64,000 nucleotides of DNA from Oscillospiraceae bacterium. Lineage in GTDB: Bacteria > Bacillota > Clostridia > Oscillospirales > Ruminococcaceae. Below are positions 17,449-26,423 of the stretch, piece by piece. How positions within the stretch are numbered: the stretch's first letter is position 1; every line of letters begins with the position of its first letter. The DNA is taken from the NCBI GenBank assembly GCA_020024615.1, contig JAHHTP010000003.1, forward strand, positions 1 through 64,000, read 5' to 3'. Under the pieces are notes generated by a model that saw only the letters and a program-made list of their open reading frames with translations, did no database searches and was not told the origin of the DNA. The translations under genes and the position numbers were made by a program.

Positions 17449-18068
17449 TTATATCTTGTCATACGCCCAATTTAATAATTCACGCTCTTTGAAAATATCT
17501 TTTACCGAAACACGATGCTCGGTTAGCAGAATCCGACAATGCACTGGCATGTTATTTAACAACTTAGCAACTATTTCTTCTGATTTCCCATTTTCCTCAT
17601 TATCAAACCATGCTAAAATCAATTTTGAACTTTTGATGCAATACTGCTTCAGTGCATCAATAAGCTCAGATGACAATGTACGGCAGATACGATACCGACA
17701 AACGCAGTAATATAAAACATAAAGTTCATCGTACAAGACACTTTCCAGAACATGTGCATACCGGGAGTGCAGGATATTTTTATAAGGCAGATGATTTTCC
17801 TGATTACTGCGCATCAGGCGGACTAATGCCTCATTCCAGCAGAAAGAATCTTCTGCATAAATCGTTTCTTCAATATAGCGTCGGCAAACCCACTGAATTA
17901 ACTCAGTACGATCTGAAAAATAGTGATAAAACATCTGTCTGGAAATACCGCCAGCTTCAGTTATGTCAATAATCGTAATTTTATTCAACGGCTTGGTTTT
18001 CAGACAATGTTAAAAGATGCGGCTATTTCTTTTCTGGTTTGTAAGCGTTTTTCATTTTGTATCATCAT
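17449..18068 (-). pseudogene. TetR-family regulator with an apparent frameshift
   Basis: A well-formed start (GGAGGGTGAC before ATGATG at 18063-18068) opens a frame reading MIQNEKRLQTRKEIAASF, then stops. One base out of phase the reading continues LKTKPLNKITIIDI and then TEAGGISRQMFYHYFSDRTE, a textbook TetR helix-turn-helix, to the end at 17449. A single-base deletion in the TTTTAA run near 18010 explains both. The C-terminal ligand domain is intact. It may be a true pseudogene or a sequencing error. The apparent start at 17988 (TTG) has no ribosome binding site. Confidence 0.75.
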
Positions 18069-18297
18069 GTCACCCTCCATATGTGTTTTCTTTGCGTTGC
18101 ATTTTCCCCTATTTTCAAACACACTTATCTTGTGTGAAATCACAAAAGTGGTGAAACAACAGCTTAAAACAACGGTGATTCCTTTTTTCATATAAACATC
18201 AGATTGATCTCAATCATCTATTCATCCCCATTCAACTTTCGAACTTTATTATAGCATATAATGATGTATAAAACATGATAAATCTTACAAAAATGAA

Positions 18298-18321
18298 AAA
18301 AGAGATGAAATCATCTCTTTT
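18298..18321 (-). terminator. Terminator of the GntR gene
   Basis: Perfect AAAGAGATG / CATCTCTTT stem with a minus-strand TTTTTTC tail, just after the GntR stop. Confidence 0.8.
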
Positions 18322-18341
18322 GACTAAACAGTGTTTTATTC

Positions 18342-19055
18342 TTAACGATGCGCATATTCCTCATATTTAAAATAATCAATCCGATATCTGCTTTCTGTGT
18401 ACTGAAACAACTCACCTGACTGTAAACGGGTGTAACTTCTGGTTACTGCCACCACCTGTTCATCCCCCAAATCCAGATACATTCTGTCCTCTCGGGTCGC
18501 CGGTTCCACTGTGATAATCTTGTGTGCCAGACCAATTTCAAGTCCAAGCTGATTTTCCAGATAAGCATACATGCTGCCTTCACAAATCTGGCGTGTCAAC
18601 TTCGGTACAACAGAACGCAGCAGCAGATCTTTATCCAGAATTACCCGCTCTCCATTTAATTTTCGAACCCGAATCAAACGATAAATTTCTGTTTGATCAT
18701 CCGCATTCAACCGCTGCATTGACTGTTCATCTGCAATCAAAATGGAAATATCTTCAATACAAGTTTGACAGACATCTGTCTGCTTATTCTGTTTAAGCTG
18801 CTCCGTAAAGGTGGTGATTCTCGAAACGGGGTATTCAAACTGACTGCGATCTAAAACCACACTCTCACGGCCACGCTGTTTGGTGATATAGTGATTTTGT
18901 TCCAGCAGCGTCATCGCTTTGCGCAAAGTATCGCGCGAAACGGAAAACTGCTTCATCATCTCACCTTCAGAAAGCATCTTATCCCCTGGCCTCAAACTTC
19001 CATTTTCCATCAAATTACGGTAATATTCAAAAATTTCCTTGTATTTGCTGGCCAT
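18342..19055 (-). CDS. GntR-family regulator (HutC/UTRA type)
   Basis: Predicted ligand-responsive repressor of 237 residues. The N-terminal winged helix includes SEGEMMKQFSVSRDTLRKAM (29-48); the remainder has the UTRA ligand-binding layout, with TreR-like spacing. The start at 19055 follows GGAGGAG; the longer frame to 19091 has none. It is divergent from fprA. Its ligand and targets are not visible; no sugar uptake operon adjoins it. Confidence 0.86.
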   Translation of the reverse strand: MASKYKEIFEYYRNLMENGSLRPGDKMLSEGEMMKQFSVSRDTLRKAMTLLEQNHYITKQRGRESVVLDRSQFEYPVSRITTFTEQLKQNKQTDVCQTCIEDISILIADEQSMQRLNADDQTEIYRLIRVRKLNGERVILDKDLLLRSVVPKLTRQICEGSMYAYLENQLGLEIGLAHKIITVEPATREDRMYLDLGDEQVVAVTRSYTRLQSGELFQYTESRYRIDYFKYEEYAHR

Positions 19056-19196
19056 TGCCTGCTCCTCCTGCTTCAAACAAGTAATACGCATATTCGTCTT
19101 AAAATCTGTCTAACATATATGCTTTCCTGCCTTTATTGATGTTGAGATTATCCAATTTACGGCATAATTCCCCTCTCAAATACGCCTTATTACTTC

Positions 19197-19224
19197 ATTA
19201 TATCACAGTTTTTAACGATTGCAA
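19197..19224 (-). promoter_or_regulatory. Promoter of the GntR gene
   Basis: Minus-strand TTGCAA (19219-19224), 16 bp, TATAAT (19197-19202). Confidence 0.7.
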
Positions 19225-19309
19225 CTTATTATTGAAATTTTTTTGTAATCATTGACAAAAAATTCTAATCCTCTTATCAAAACATTTGCGCTCTAAAATC
19301 GATAATAAA

Positions 19310-19338
19310 TTGACAAATATTTCTCAAAATGCTATAAT
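19310..19338 (+). promoter_or_regulatory. Consensus promoter of fprA
   Basis: TTGACA (19310-19315), 17 bp, TATAAT (19333-19338): a perfect sigma-A promoter, so high expression is expected. Confidence 0.9.
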
Positions 19339-19411
19339 AGCTATGGGAAATATCTATCATTTGAATGGGGTATCCCATAAACCTACTAATTTGACAAGGA
19401 TGGATTTTATT

Positions 19412-20611
19412 ATGTATCAAGTTAAAAAAATCAAAGAAGATTTATACTGGGTCGGAGCAAACGACCGCCGCTTATCCCTGTTCGAGAATGTATACCCGCT
19501 GACTCACGGCGTGTCCTATAACTCTTATCTAATGCTGGATGAAAAAACCGTTTTATTTGACACTGTTGATAAAGCTGTTGACCAGCAGTTCTATGAAAAT
19601 ATCACTCATGTATTAAATGGTCGTTCCCTGGATTATTTAATCATCAACCATATGGAGCCGGATCACTGTGCTTGCATTGAGTCCATCTGCACCAAATATC
19701 CGGAAGTACAAATCGTCTGCAATGTAAAAACAGAAGCTATGATCAAACAGTTCTTCAATTTCAATATTGATGGACGCACTGTTATCATCAAAGAAGGCGA
19801 TAAACTGGAGACTGGCCGCCACACTTTAACCTTCGTTATGGCTCCGATGGTTCACTGGCCGGAAGCAATGGTCACCTATGACTGCACCGATAAAATCCTG
19901 TTCTCCGCAGATGCATTCGGCACCTTCGGTTCTCTTGACGGCAGAATGTTCGCTGATGAAATGGATTTTGAGAACAAAATGCTCGATGAAGCTCGTCGTT
20001 ACTATACTAATATTGTTGGTAAATATGGTCTGCAAGTAAATGCACTGCTTAAAAAAGCATCTACACTGGAAATCAGCATGGTTTGCCCTCTGCATGGTCC
20101 GGTTTGGAGAAAAAATATCGGCTGGTTTATCGATAAATATCTCAAATGGGCTTCCTATATTCCGGAAGATAAAGCTGTTATGATCGCATACGGCTCCATC
20201 TATGGTCATACCGAAAATGCTGCTGAAATCTTAGCATCCGCACTGAATGATTTAGGTGTAAAAGATGTTATGATGTACGATGTTTCCAGCACCGATAACT
20301 CTGTTATCATCTCCGAATCATTCCGTTGCAGCCACCTGGTATTCGCTTCTGCAACCTATAATCTGGGAATTTTCGTTAAAATGGAAGAAACCGTTCATGA
20401 CTTGGTTGCACACGCTATTCAGAACCGCACCATTGCTGTTATTGAAAACGGAAGCTGGGCACCAAGTGCTGGCAAACTCATCCGCGAGCAAATGGCAAAA
20501 CTAAAAAATTGTACCGTTCTGGAAGACAATATCTTAGTCAGATCTTCTGTCAAAGAAGACAATCGTGCACAGCTGCTTGCATTGGCAGAGAAAATCGCAG
20601 CAGATTTTTAA
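19412..20611 (+). CDS. fprA: Flavodiiron protein (A-type flavoprotein, FprA-like)
   Basis: Reduces O2 to water and/or NO to N2O, protecting anaerobes. The 399-residue protein has a metallo-beta-lactamase-like diiron domain with ligands H80, E82, D84 (HMEPDH), H148, D167 and H228, and a C-terminal flavodoxin domain from about 256 with the FMN loop GSIYGHTENA. The start at 19412 matches the family N-terminus; an upstream frame to 19286 overlaps the promoter. There is no fused rubredoxin, so electrons probably come from a separate one such as that at 12740. Confidence 0.95.
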   Translation: MYQVKKIKEDLYWVGANDRRLSLFENVYPLTHGVSYNSYLMLDEKTVLFDTVDKAVDQQFYENITHVLNGRSLDYLIINHMEPDHCACIESICTKYPEVQIVCNVKTEAMIKQFFNFNIDGRTVIIKEGDKLETGRHTLTFVMAPMVHWPEAMVTYDCTDKILFSADAFGTFGSLDGRMFADEMDFENKMLDEARRYYTNIVGKYGLQVNALLKKASTLEISMVCPLHGPVWRKNIGWFIDKYLKWASYIPEDKAVMIAYGSIYGHTENAAEILASALNDLGVKDVMMYDVSSTDNSVIISESFRCSHLVFASATYNLGIFVKMEETVHDLVAHAIQNRTIAVIENGSWAPSAGKLIREQMAKLKNCTVLEDNILVRSSVKEDNRAQLLALAEKIAADF

Positions 20612-20631
20612 TCACATAATTCCATGACGAA

Positions 20632-20672
20632 AAAGCCTTTTACACCCGCATCTGTCCTGTGTAAGAGGCTTT
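20632..20672 (+). terminator. Terminator of fprA
   Basis: A 14-bp stem, AAAGCCTTTTACAC / GTGTAAGAGGCTTT, with one G-T pair. Confidence 0.7.
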
Positions 20673-20681
20673 CATCATATA

Positions 20682-20710
20682 TTGTAAATCCGGTAAAAAT
20701 ATGATAAAAT
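20682..20710 (+). promoter_or_regulatory. Promoter of the ParB-like/BMP gene
   Basis: TTGTAA (20682-20687), 17 bp, TAAAAT (20705-20710). Confidence 0.6.
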
Positions 20711-20757
20711 AAAACAGTAAGAAACAATACAAAGCAGAAACTGGAGGTCAGCAAAAC

Positions 20758-22692
20758 ATGGATGCATATTTAAAAGCAATGAAATCTGGACAGAAATACT
20801 ATCGACATCGCAGTGCCGAAGGTAAATATCCATATCTGCATGTTCTGGACGAAATGATCACCGAAATTGATATTGTTGCCGAAAACAGCCTGGGAACCAT
20901 AGAAATTCCAATGGAGCTGATTGTGGGAACCAAAACGGTTGGCCGTAGAAATGCTTTTGCCGGCAACTTTATGCCGCTTTTGGATCCCAAAACCGAATTT
21001 GCAGCCAAATGGTCGATTTTGTATGAATCACTTGAAACCGAAGGTCTGAATGAACCGATCAAAGCATATGAATATATGGGCTACTTCTATGTACAAGAAG
21101 GCAATAAGCGCGTATCAGTCATGAAATCACTCGGTGCGGTCAGCATTCCTGGCTCTGTCATTCGTCTGGTTCCGGAGCGTACCGAAGGCAAATTAAATCG
21201 GATTTATTATGAATTTCTGGATTTCTATAAAATTACTGGCGTCAACTATCTGATTTTCCACCATGAGGGTGGATATACCAAACTGATGTCAATGCTGCCG
21301 TATACTACTACGAGATGGACTTCTGAGGAACGCGGAGATTTCAGAAGTGTATACTCCATCTTTACAAAAATGTTTTATGAATGTGGTGGCGATAAGCTAA
21401 CCGATGTATCACCTGCTGATGCTCTGGTGCGCTATATGCAGATTTATGGCGGTTTTTCCATTCTGCATAAACAAACCAGCACTGAGATTAAAAATGCACT
21501 TAATCTGATGTGGAAAGAAATCATGGCACTTCAACCGCATGAAGCCGCACAGTTTTCCATGCAGCCGGAGAATTTTGACAAAAAAAATAATTTTATCGCT
21601 GGTATGTTCGGAGAAAATAAACCCAAACAAATTACAGCAGCTTTTATTTTTTCTGGTACTTCCCAAAATTCCAGCTGGAATTACGGACATGAGCTTGGTC
21701 GAAAAACACTCGAACAGGAGTTCCCTGCCAAAATGCTGGTCACAAAGGTTTACGATAATGCTAATATGGACAATATCGAAGCAAAAATTGACCAGGCGAT
21801 AACCGACGGCTGTAATGTAGTGTTCACCACCAGTCCTATTTTCCTGCACACTACCTTAAAAACAGCGCTCACCTATCCAAATATTAAGTTTTTAAATTGC
21901 TCCCTCAATACCAACCATCCGACCATCCGCACCTATTATGCCAGAATGTATGAGGTAAAATTCCTGCTTGGTATTATTGCTGGTGCGATGACCCAAACCG
22001 GCAAGGTAGGCTATATCGCCAATTCCCCGATCGTTGGAGAACTTGCCAATATCAATGCATTTGCCATTGGTGCAAGAATGGTCAATCCAAATATCGAGGT
22101 TCGGATTGACTGGTATGGTATCGTTGATAACAATCCAGAGCAGAATCTAATTAATGCTGGTGTAGACCTGATTTCTGGCAAGGATTGGATCGTTCCAGAA
22201 TCACAGGACAGACATTTCGGTCTTTACGAACTGAACAGCGATAAACCTAACATTGCAATGGCAATGCTTAACTGGGGAGATCTGTACGAAAAAATGGTGC
22301 AGTCTATTCTAGATGGTAATTGGGAGGATGAGGCGAAATCCAAGCGCGCAATTAACTACTGGTGGGGCATTTCATCTGGTGTAGTCGATATCATCTGTGG
22401 TTCAAGTGTTCCGCAAAGTGTGAAACAACTGGTACACATCCTGAAACTGGGGATTGCATCCGGCGTTGTTAATCCGTTCTCTGGCATTCTGCACAGCCAT
22501 GATGGAGTAATCCTCGAAAACGAAAACAGTTTTCTCAAGCCGGAAGAAATATTGAAGATCGATTGGCTTCTAGATAATATTATCGGCAGAATACCGGAAT
22601 CATCCGAACTTAATGTAGCCGAGCAGATTAAAATGCGCTTCCAAAGCATTGAACCACTGACCGATGTCAAAGGCAACATTAACTCACAATAA
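20758..22692 (+). CDS. ParB-like domain fused to a BMP/PnrA-type ligand-binding domain
   Basis: 644 residues without a signal peptide or lipobox, so cytoplasmic. Residues about 46-130 resemble a ParB/sulfiredoxin-like fold: an IPMELIVG strand, then EGNKRVSVMK (114-123), like the G-N/H-R motif of ParB. From about 289 to 610 it resembles BMP-family (PnrA/Med) purine-nucleoside binding proteins: AAFIFSGTSQNSSWNYGHELG, then GYIANSPIVGELANINAFAIGA in two pieces and DLISGKDW. A sensor domain of transporter type is thus used inside the cell, joined to a possible nucleotide- or DNA-handling domain. GGAGG precedes the start. It is followed by a phosphoesterase 17 bases later. Confidence 0.75.
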   Translation: MDAYLKAMKSGQKYYRHRSAEGKYPYLHVLDEMITEIDIVAENSLGTIEIPMELIVGTKTVGRRNAFAGNFMPLLDPKTEFAAKWSILYESLETEGLNEPIKAYEYMGYFYVQEGNKRVSVMKSLGAVSIPGSVIRLVPERTEGKLNRIYYEFLDFYKITGVNYLIFHHEGGYTKLMSMLPYTTTRWTSEERGDFRSVYSIFTKMFYECGGDKLTDVSPADALVRYMQIYGGFSILHKQTSTEIKNALNLMWKEIMALQPHEAAQFSMQPENFDKKNNFIAGMFGENKPKQITAAFIFSGTSQNSSWNYGHELGRKTLEQEFPAKMLVTKVYDNANMDNIEAKIDQAITDGCNVVFTTSPIFLHTTLKTALTYPNIKFLNCSLNTNHPTIRTYYARMYEVKFLLGIIAGAMTQTGKVGYIANSPIVGELANINAFAIGARMVNPNIEVRIDWYGIVDNNPEQNLINAGVDLISGKDWIVPESQDRHFGLYELNSDKPNIAMAMLNWGDLYEKMVQSILDGNWEDEAKSKRAINYWWGISSGVVDIICGSSVPQSVKQLVHILKLGIASGVVNPFSGILHSHDGVILENENSFLKPEEILKIDWLLDNIIGRIPESSELNVAEQIKMRFQSIEPLTDVKGNINSQ

Positions 22693-22709
22693 AAGAGGGG
22701 AGAGAAAAT

Positions 22710-23336
22710 ATGAAAATTCTGGTTTTATCCGATCACGAAAGCCCGGCACTCTGGGATTATTTTGACAAGAAAAAGCTTGCCGGGGTAGATCTGATCATAT
22801 CCTGCGGCGATTTGAAGGCAGAATATCTCTCTTTTCTGGTAACATTTACCTCTGCTCCAGTGCTCTATGTTCACGGCAATCACGATGAGCGTTATGAAAA
22901 GCAGCCACCAGAAGGCTGTATCTGCATTGAAGACAAGATATTTGTATATAACGGCGTGCGAATTTTAGGACTTGGCGGCTCCATGCGTTATCGTCCAGGA
23001 AAATATCAATACACCCAGGAAGAAATGTTACATCGTGTCAAAAAATTAAAGCTTAAGCTCTGGAAACACAAAGGATTTGATATTCTGGTCACACATTCCC
23101 CAGCATTCGGTCTGAATGACGGTTCCGATTTAACACATACCGGGTTCAAAGCATTTAATATGCTGATTGATGAATATTCACCACATTATTTTCTGCATGG
23201 ACATGTTCATTTAAATTATGGCAGAAATCCGAGAATGTGTAAACACGGAAATACCATTATTATCAATGGCTTCGAACGCTATATGTTCGAATACGATCCA
23301 CTTGCCTTAAAAGAAGAACAAAAAGAAAGTATTTAA
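22710..23336 (+). CDS. Calcineurin-like metallophosphoesterase
   Basis: 208-residue predicted phosphodiesterase or phosphatase. Metal-binding motifs are visible in order: SDHE near residue 7 (the position of the usual DxH), CGDLK (GD motif), HGNHDERY (GNHD motif), THSP and HGHVH at the end. No signal peptide. It is the second gene of a unit with the ParB-like/BMP protein, so its substrate may be connected to the ligand sensed there. The terminator at 23346 follows directly. Confidence 0.85.
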   Translation: MKILVLSDHESPALWDYFDKKKLAGVDLIISCGDLKAEYLSFLVTFTSAPVLYVHGNHDERYEKQPPEGCICIEDKIFVYNGVRILGLGGSMRYRPGKYQYTQEEMLHRVKKLKLKLWKHKGFDILVTHSPAFGLNDGSDLTHTGFKAFNMLIDEYSPHYFLHGHVHLNYGRNPRMCKHGNTIIINGFERYMFEYDPLALKEEQKESI

Positions 23337-23345
23337 TGTAAAGAA

Positions 23346-23378
23346 AAGGCTGTACCCTGAAAATTGAGGTACAGCCTT
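23346..23378. terminator. Bidirectional terminator
   Basis: Perfect 11-bp stem AAGGCTGTACC / GGTACAGCCTT between convergent genes, T-rich on both sides. Confidence 0.9.
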
Positions 23379-23389
23379 CATTTTTATAA

Positions 23390-23824
23390 TTAAGCTTTCT
23401 CGTATAAATCTTTTGCAAACGCAACAGCTTTGTTGATATGATCGTCATTCAGCTTTTCAGAAGAGAAGAAGCCTTTTTTCAGAGCAATACCACATTTTCC
23501 AACAATTTCAACACCGTTTGCTTTCAACATATCCTCAAGTTCCGGAGCATTGCCGGAATCGTCTTTGCCGATTACAACAAGAGCAACGGTAGCTGCTCTT
23601 CTCGGAACGATCTCTTTGCAGAATGCCATCAGTTTTTTATCCAATTTACCATAGTTTTCTAAAACAAAAAATACTAAAGTCTGACCTTCACACGGATATG
23701 CCGGCGGAACTTTATCACTTTTTACTTTCAGAGCGCGACCCATTGCGGTAGCAATCAAATCCGGATTGCCGTTTACCTCCTCCTCTTTTTTAACCGTATA
23801 CAATACCTGTACTTTTTTTGCCAT
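23390..23824 (-). CDS. Small flavodoxin-like protein
   Basis: 144 residues with an alternating beta-alpha pattern like a flavodoxin: VQVLYTV first strand, TLVFFVLENYG third strand, TVALVVIGKDDSGN fourth strand. The FMN phosphate loop (T/S-x-T-G-x-T) after strand 1 is not present; that position has VKKEEEVNGN. It may therefore bind flavin differently or not at all. GGAG precedes the ATG. Monocistronic, with its own promoter at 23892-23920. Confidence 0.6.
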   Translation of the reverse strand: MAKKVQVLYTVKKEEEVNGNPDLIATAMGRALKVKSDKVPPAYPCEGQTLVFFVLENYGKLDKKLMAFCKEIVPRRAATVALVVIGKDDSGNAPELEDMLKANGVEIVGKCGIALKKGFFSSEKLNDDHINKAVAFAKDLYEKA

Positions 23825-23891
23825 CTGATTTTCTCCTTCATGTGCATAATTGGAATTGTGTAATGTAAAAATACAACGATATACCTTTTAT

Positions 23892-23920
23892 ATCTTAGCA
23901 TATTTTCAGATAAAAGTCAA
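23892..23920 (-). promoter_or_regulatory. Promoter of the flavodoxin-like gene
   Basis: Minus-strand TTGACT (23915-23920), 17 bp, TAAGAT (23892-23897). Confidence 0.65.
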
Positions 23921-24027
23921 AGCAAAAGGCTCAATTTTTTAGAAATATTTCAAAAATATTACAAATTGTTTTCAGATTTCTAAATAAAAAAGCAATATAC
24001 TGTCTATCGCTTTATATATTGTTCTGG

Positions 24028-24033
24028 TATAAT
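24028..24033 (+). promoter_or_regulatory. Extended -10 element before the beta-helix gene
   Basis: TGG directly before TATAAT, about 27 bases upstream of the start; no good -35 is seen. Confidence 0.5.
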
Positions 24034-24059
24034 AAGGAAAAACAAAAAGGGGTAGACCT

Positions 24060-26324
24060 ATGAATACTTTTTATGTTTCACCACTTGGCAATGACCAAAA
24101 TCCTGGCAGCAAAACAGCACCTTTTGCCACCCTGCAAAAGGCAGCAGATAAAGTTTCCAAAACTCCTGCTCAAATCATGGTTACTGCTGGCACCTATTAT
24201 CTAGATACACCGCTAACTCTGACAGAAAAGCATAGCCATATCCATTTTATTTCTGAAAATGCCGTGTTAACTGGTGCAAAACCGATTCAAAATCCGGCGA
24301 TACACTCTTACTCGGACACCATCCGATTCATTCAACTAAAGCCACATACGCATATAGACGGATTTTTAATTGATGGAAAACAACAGATGCTCTCTCGTTT
24401 TCCAGCCTATGATGAAAGCCAGTCATTACAGGGCAGCACCTCTTTGGAGGCGGTAAAACGACGCGCACAAAACTGGACAAATCCACAGACCGGATTTGTC
24501 CGCACTCTACATGATCGACTGTGGGGCGGCAATTCCTTCACCATCACCGGCAAAGATGATACCGCGCCGCATGGTCTTTCCTTGCACTGGATTGGCGACA
24601 ATAATCGTGGAAATGGCATCTATACTGGAAAACATGCCATGGTCGTGGAAAATATTTTTGAAGAACTCCAAAATCCAGGTGAATGGTTTTATGATGAAGT
24701 CTCCGGCACTCTTTATTTTATTCCTCCTAAGGACGCAAAAATGCAAACCTTGCAGGTTGTACAAACCGAATGCCTTCTGCAAGTGTCCGGTGAAGACATC
24801 ACCTTTGACGGCTTTACCTTTGAAAACACCGCCCGCACTATGTTTACACAACCCTATATCCCACTGATGCGTGGAGACTGGTGCGTTGCTCGCATTGGCG
24901 CAGTGCTGATGCAAAACTGCAATCATGTTCGACTTCTCAACTGCACCTTCCAAAATATTGGCTCTCACGCCATTTTCATTGATGGACATAACCGCAGAAT
25001 CACCATTGACCATTGCCATATTAAAAATATTGGCGCTTGTGGTATTTTGCTCGCTGGCCACCCAGATTCTTGCCGAGAACCATCTTTCTGGGACAGCATT
25101 CCACCATTCGAAGCAGAAAATGGCTTTGTCCATAAAACCGACATCACCGATACCACAGTAGGCCCTGCAAAAGAGCTGTATCCAAAACATATTAAAATTA
25201 CCGAAAACCACATTGAAAACATTGGTATCTACGAAAAACAGTCTAGCCATATCGCACTTTCGGTCAGCTTCGATGTCAAAATGCTGCACAACACACTGCA
25301 CACCGGTCCGCGTGCCGGTATCAATATCAATGACGGCACCTTTGGCGGACATGAAATTGCCTTCAATGATATTTTTGATATGCAGAAAGAAACCGATGAC
25401 CATGGCATGTTCAACTCTTGGGGACGCGATCGTTTCTGGAGCCTTGGCGGATTTGACACCAACGGAAATAATGGTTTAGAAAAATCAAAATATGTAGATC
25501 TGGACATCCTTGCTCCTACTGAAATCCATCATAACCGCATTCATTTTGCCTCACGCTTAGATAGTGGCTCTACCTTCGGTATTGATTTAGATGACGGTTC
25601 CAGCCTTTACCATATTCATCACAACCTCTGCCTTGGCATGGGAATCAAACTGCGGGAAGGTTTTCGTAGAAATGTACACCATAACATTTTAATCGGTGCG
25701 CCGTTTAACCTGCACTGCACCTACGAAAATTCACAGGATGTTATTACCGAAAATCTCGTATGCTGTGATACTCCGTATGTGCTTGCTGCCACCGATGAAC
25801 AACGGTTTGCCGTCAGCAACGATACCATTTCCGGCAACTATTTCACTTCAGCACCAAATCTACCTGCATTCTGGGAAAAAGTCGGATTTGATGCGCCAGT
25901 ACAAATTGTAAAACCGATCTTTGCAGATCCAGAGAAAAATGACTATGCTCTGCTTTCTCCAAAGCTAAAAGGTTTTGAACAATTCGGCCATATCGCATAT
26001 GGTCAGACAAACTGTCCAGTTTCCTGTCCACCATATGTTTCACCAGCCGATTCAGCCAAAACACAGACCGCCTTCTGGTTCGGTGCGCAGATATCTTCTC
26101 TGGATGATGCTCTGATGTCCGCAACTGGAGCTGGAAGCAAAGAAGGTGCCTGCATCGTCTATCTATCCCCGCAATGTGAAGTGTCCGCCCGTGGATTACT
26201 TAACATGGATGTTATCCAAAGCATCGGCAATACCCCAATCAAATCGCTTGACGATCTGCTACACACTGCACCGGATGCAGAACCGATCACCATTATTCGC
26301 AATCAAAAGAAAATCACAATCTAA
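24060..26324 (+). CDS. Right-handed parallel beta-helix protein, probable carbohydrate-active enzyme
   Basis: 754 residues with no signal peptide, so apparently intracellular. The N-terminus (FYVSPLGNDQNPGSKTAPF) is the usual opening of pectate-lyase-like and beta-helix glycosidases. From about 250 to 620 short repeats with N-x-I/H-x-I spacing (for example HNRIHFA, HHNLCLG, HHNILIG) indicate stacked coils. The last 50 residues (GLLNMDVIQSIGNTPIKSLD) resemble a PDZ-like segment. Glycan cleavage is inferred; the family number cannot be assigned. AAAAGGGG precedes the ATG. Single gene with a terminator. Confidence 0.7.
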   Translation: MNTFYVSPLGNDQNPGSKTAPFATLQKAADKVSKTPAQIMVTAGTYYLDTPLTLTEKHSHIHFISENAVLTGAKPIQNPAIHSYSDTIRFIQLKPHTHIDGFLIDGKQQMLSRFPAYDESQSLQGSTSLEAVKRRAQNWTNPQTGFVRTLHDRLWGGNSFTITGKDDTAPHGLSLHWIGDNNRGNGIYTGKHAMVVENIFEELQNPGEWFYDEVSGTLYFIPPKDAKMQTLQVVQTECLLQVSGEDITFDGFTFENTARTMFTQPYIPLMRGDWCVARIGAVLMQNCNHVRLLNCTFQNIGSHAIFIDGHNRRITIDHCHIKNIGACGILLAGHPDSCREPSFWDSIPPFEAENGFVHKTDITDTTVGPAKELYPKHIKITENHIENIGIYEKQSSHIALSVSFDVKMLHNTLHTGPRAGININDGTFGGHEIAFNDIFDMQKETDDHGMFNSWGRDRFWSLGGFDTNGNNGLEKSKYVDLDILAPTEIHHNRIHFASRLDSGSTFGIDLDDGSSLYHIHHNLCLGMGIKLREGFRRNVHHNILIGAPFNLHCTYENSQDVITENLVCCDTPYVLAATDEQRFAVSNDTISGNYFTSAPNLPAFWEKVGFDAPVQIVKPIFADPEKNDYALLSPKLKGFEQFGHIAYGQTNCPVSCPPYVSPADSAKTQTAFWFGAQISSLDDALMSATGAGSKEGACIVYLSPQCEVSARGLLNMDVIQSIGNTPIKSLDDLLHTAPDAEPITIIRNQKKITI

Positions 26325-26329
26325 CACTT

Positions 26330-26365
26330 ACCACCTGTGTCCTTCTGGGATGCAGGTGGTTTTAT
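26330..26365 (+). terminator. Terminator of the beta-helix gene
   Basis: ACCACCTG / CAGGTGGT stem followed by TTTATC. Confidence 0.7.
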
Positions 26366-26375
26366 CATACCAAAA

Positions 26376-26401
26376 AGCAGGAAAGCAAAAACTTCCCTGC
26401 T
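26376..26401 (-). terminator. Terminator of corrinoid operon 1
   Basis: AGCAGGGAAG / CTTTCCTGCT stem with TTTTT on the minus strand, just after the corrinoid gene. Confidence 0.8.
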
Positions 26402-26423
26402 TGTCATATCCATTGAGCTAGTA

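Larger units (their letters stand above)
19056..19411. other. Divergent promoter region of the GntR and fprA genes
   Basis: No gene here. It holds one promoter for each strand (listed separately), a GntR leader of about 140 bases, and in the fprA leader two mutually exclusive pairings: ATGGGA (from about 19343) or ATGGG (from about 19364) with TCCCAT near 19373-19378. Confidence 0.6.

Noticed and set aside
19343..19378. Alternative hairpins in the fprA leader as a riboswitch
   Set aside because: The leader is only about 67 bases and stems are 5-6 bp, with no terminator; too little for a known aptamer.
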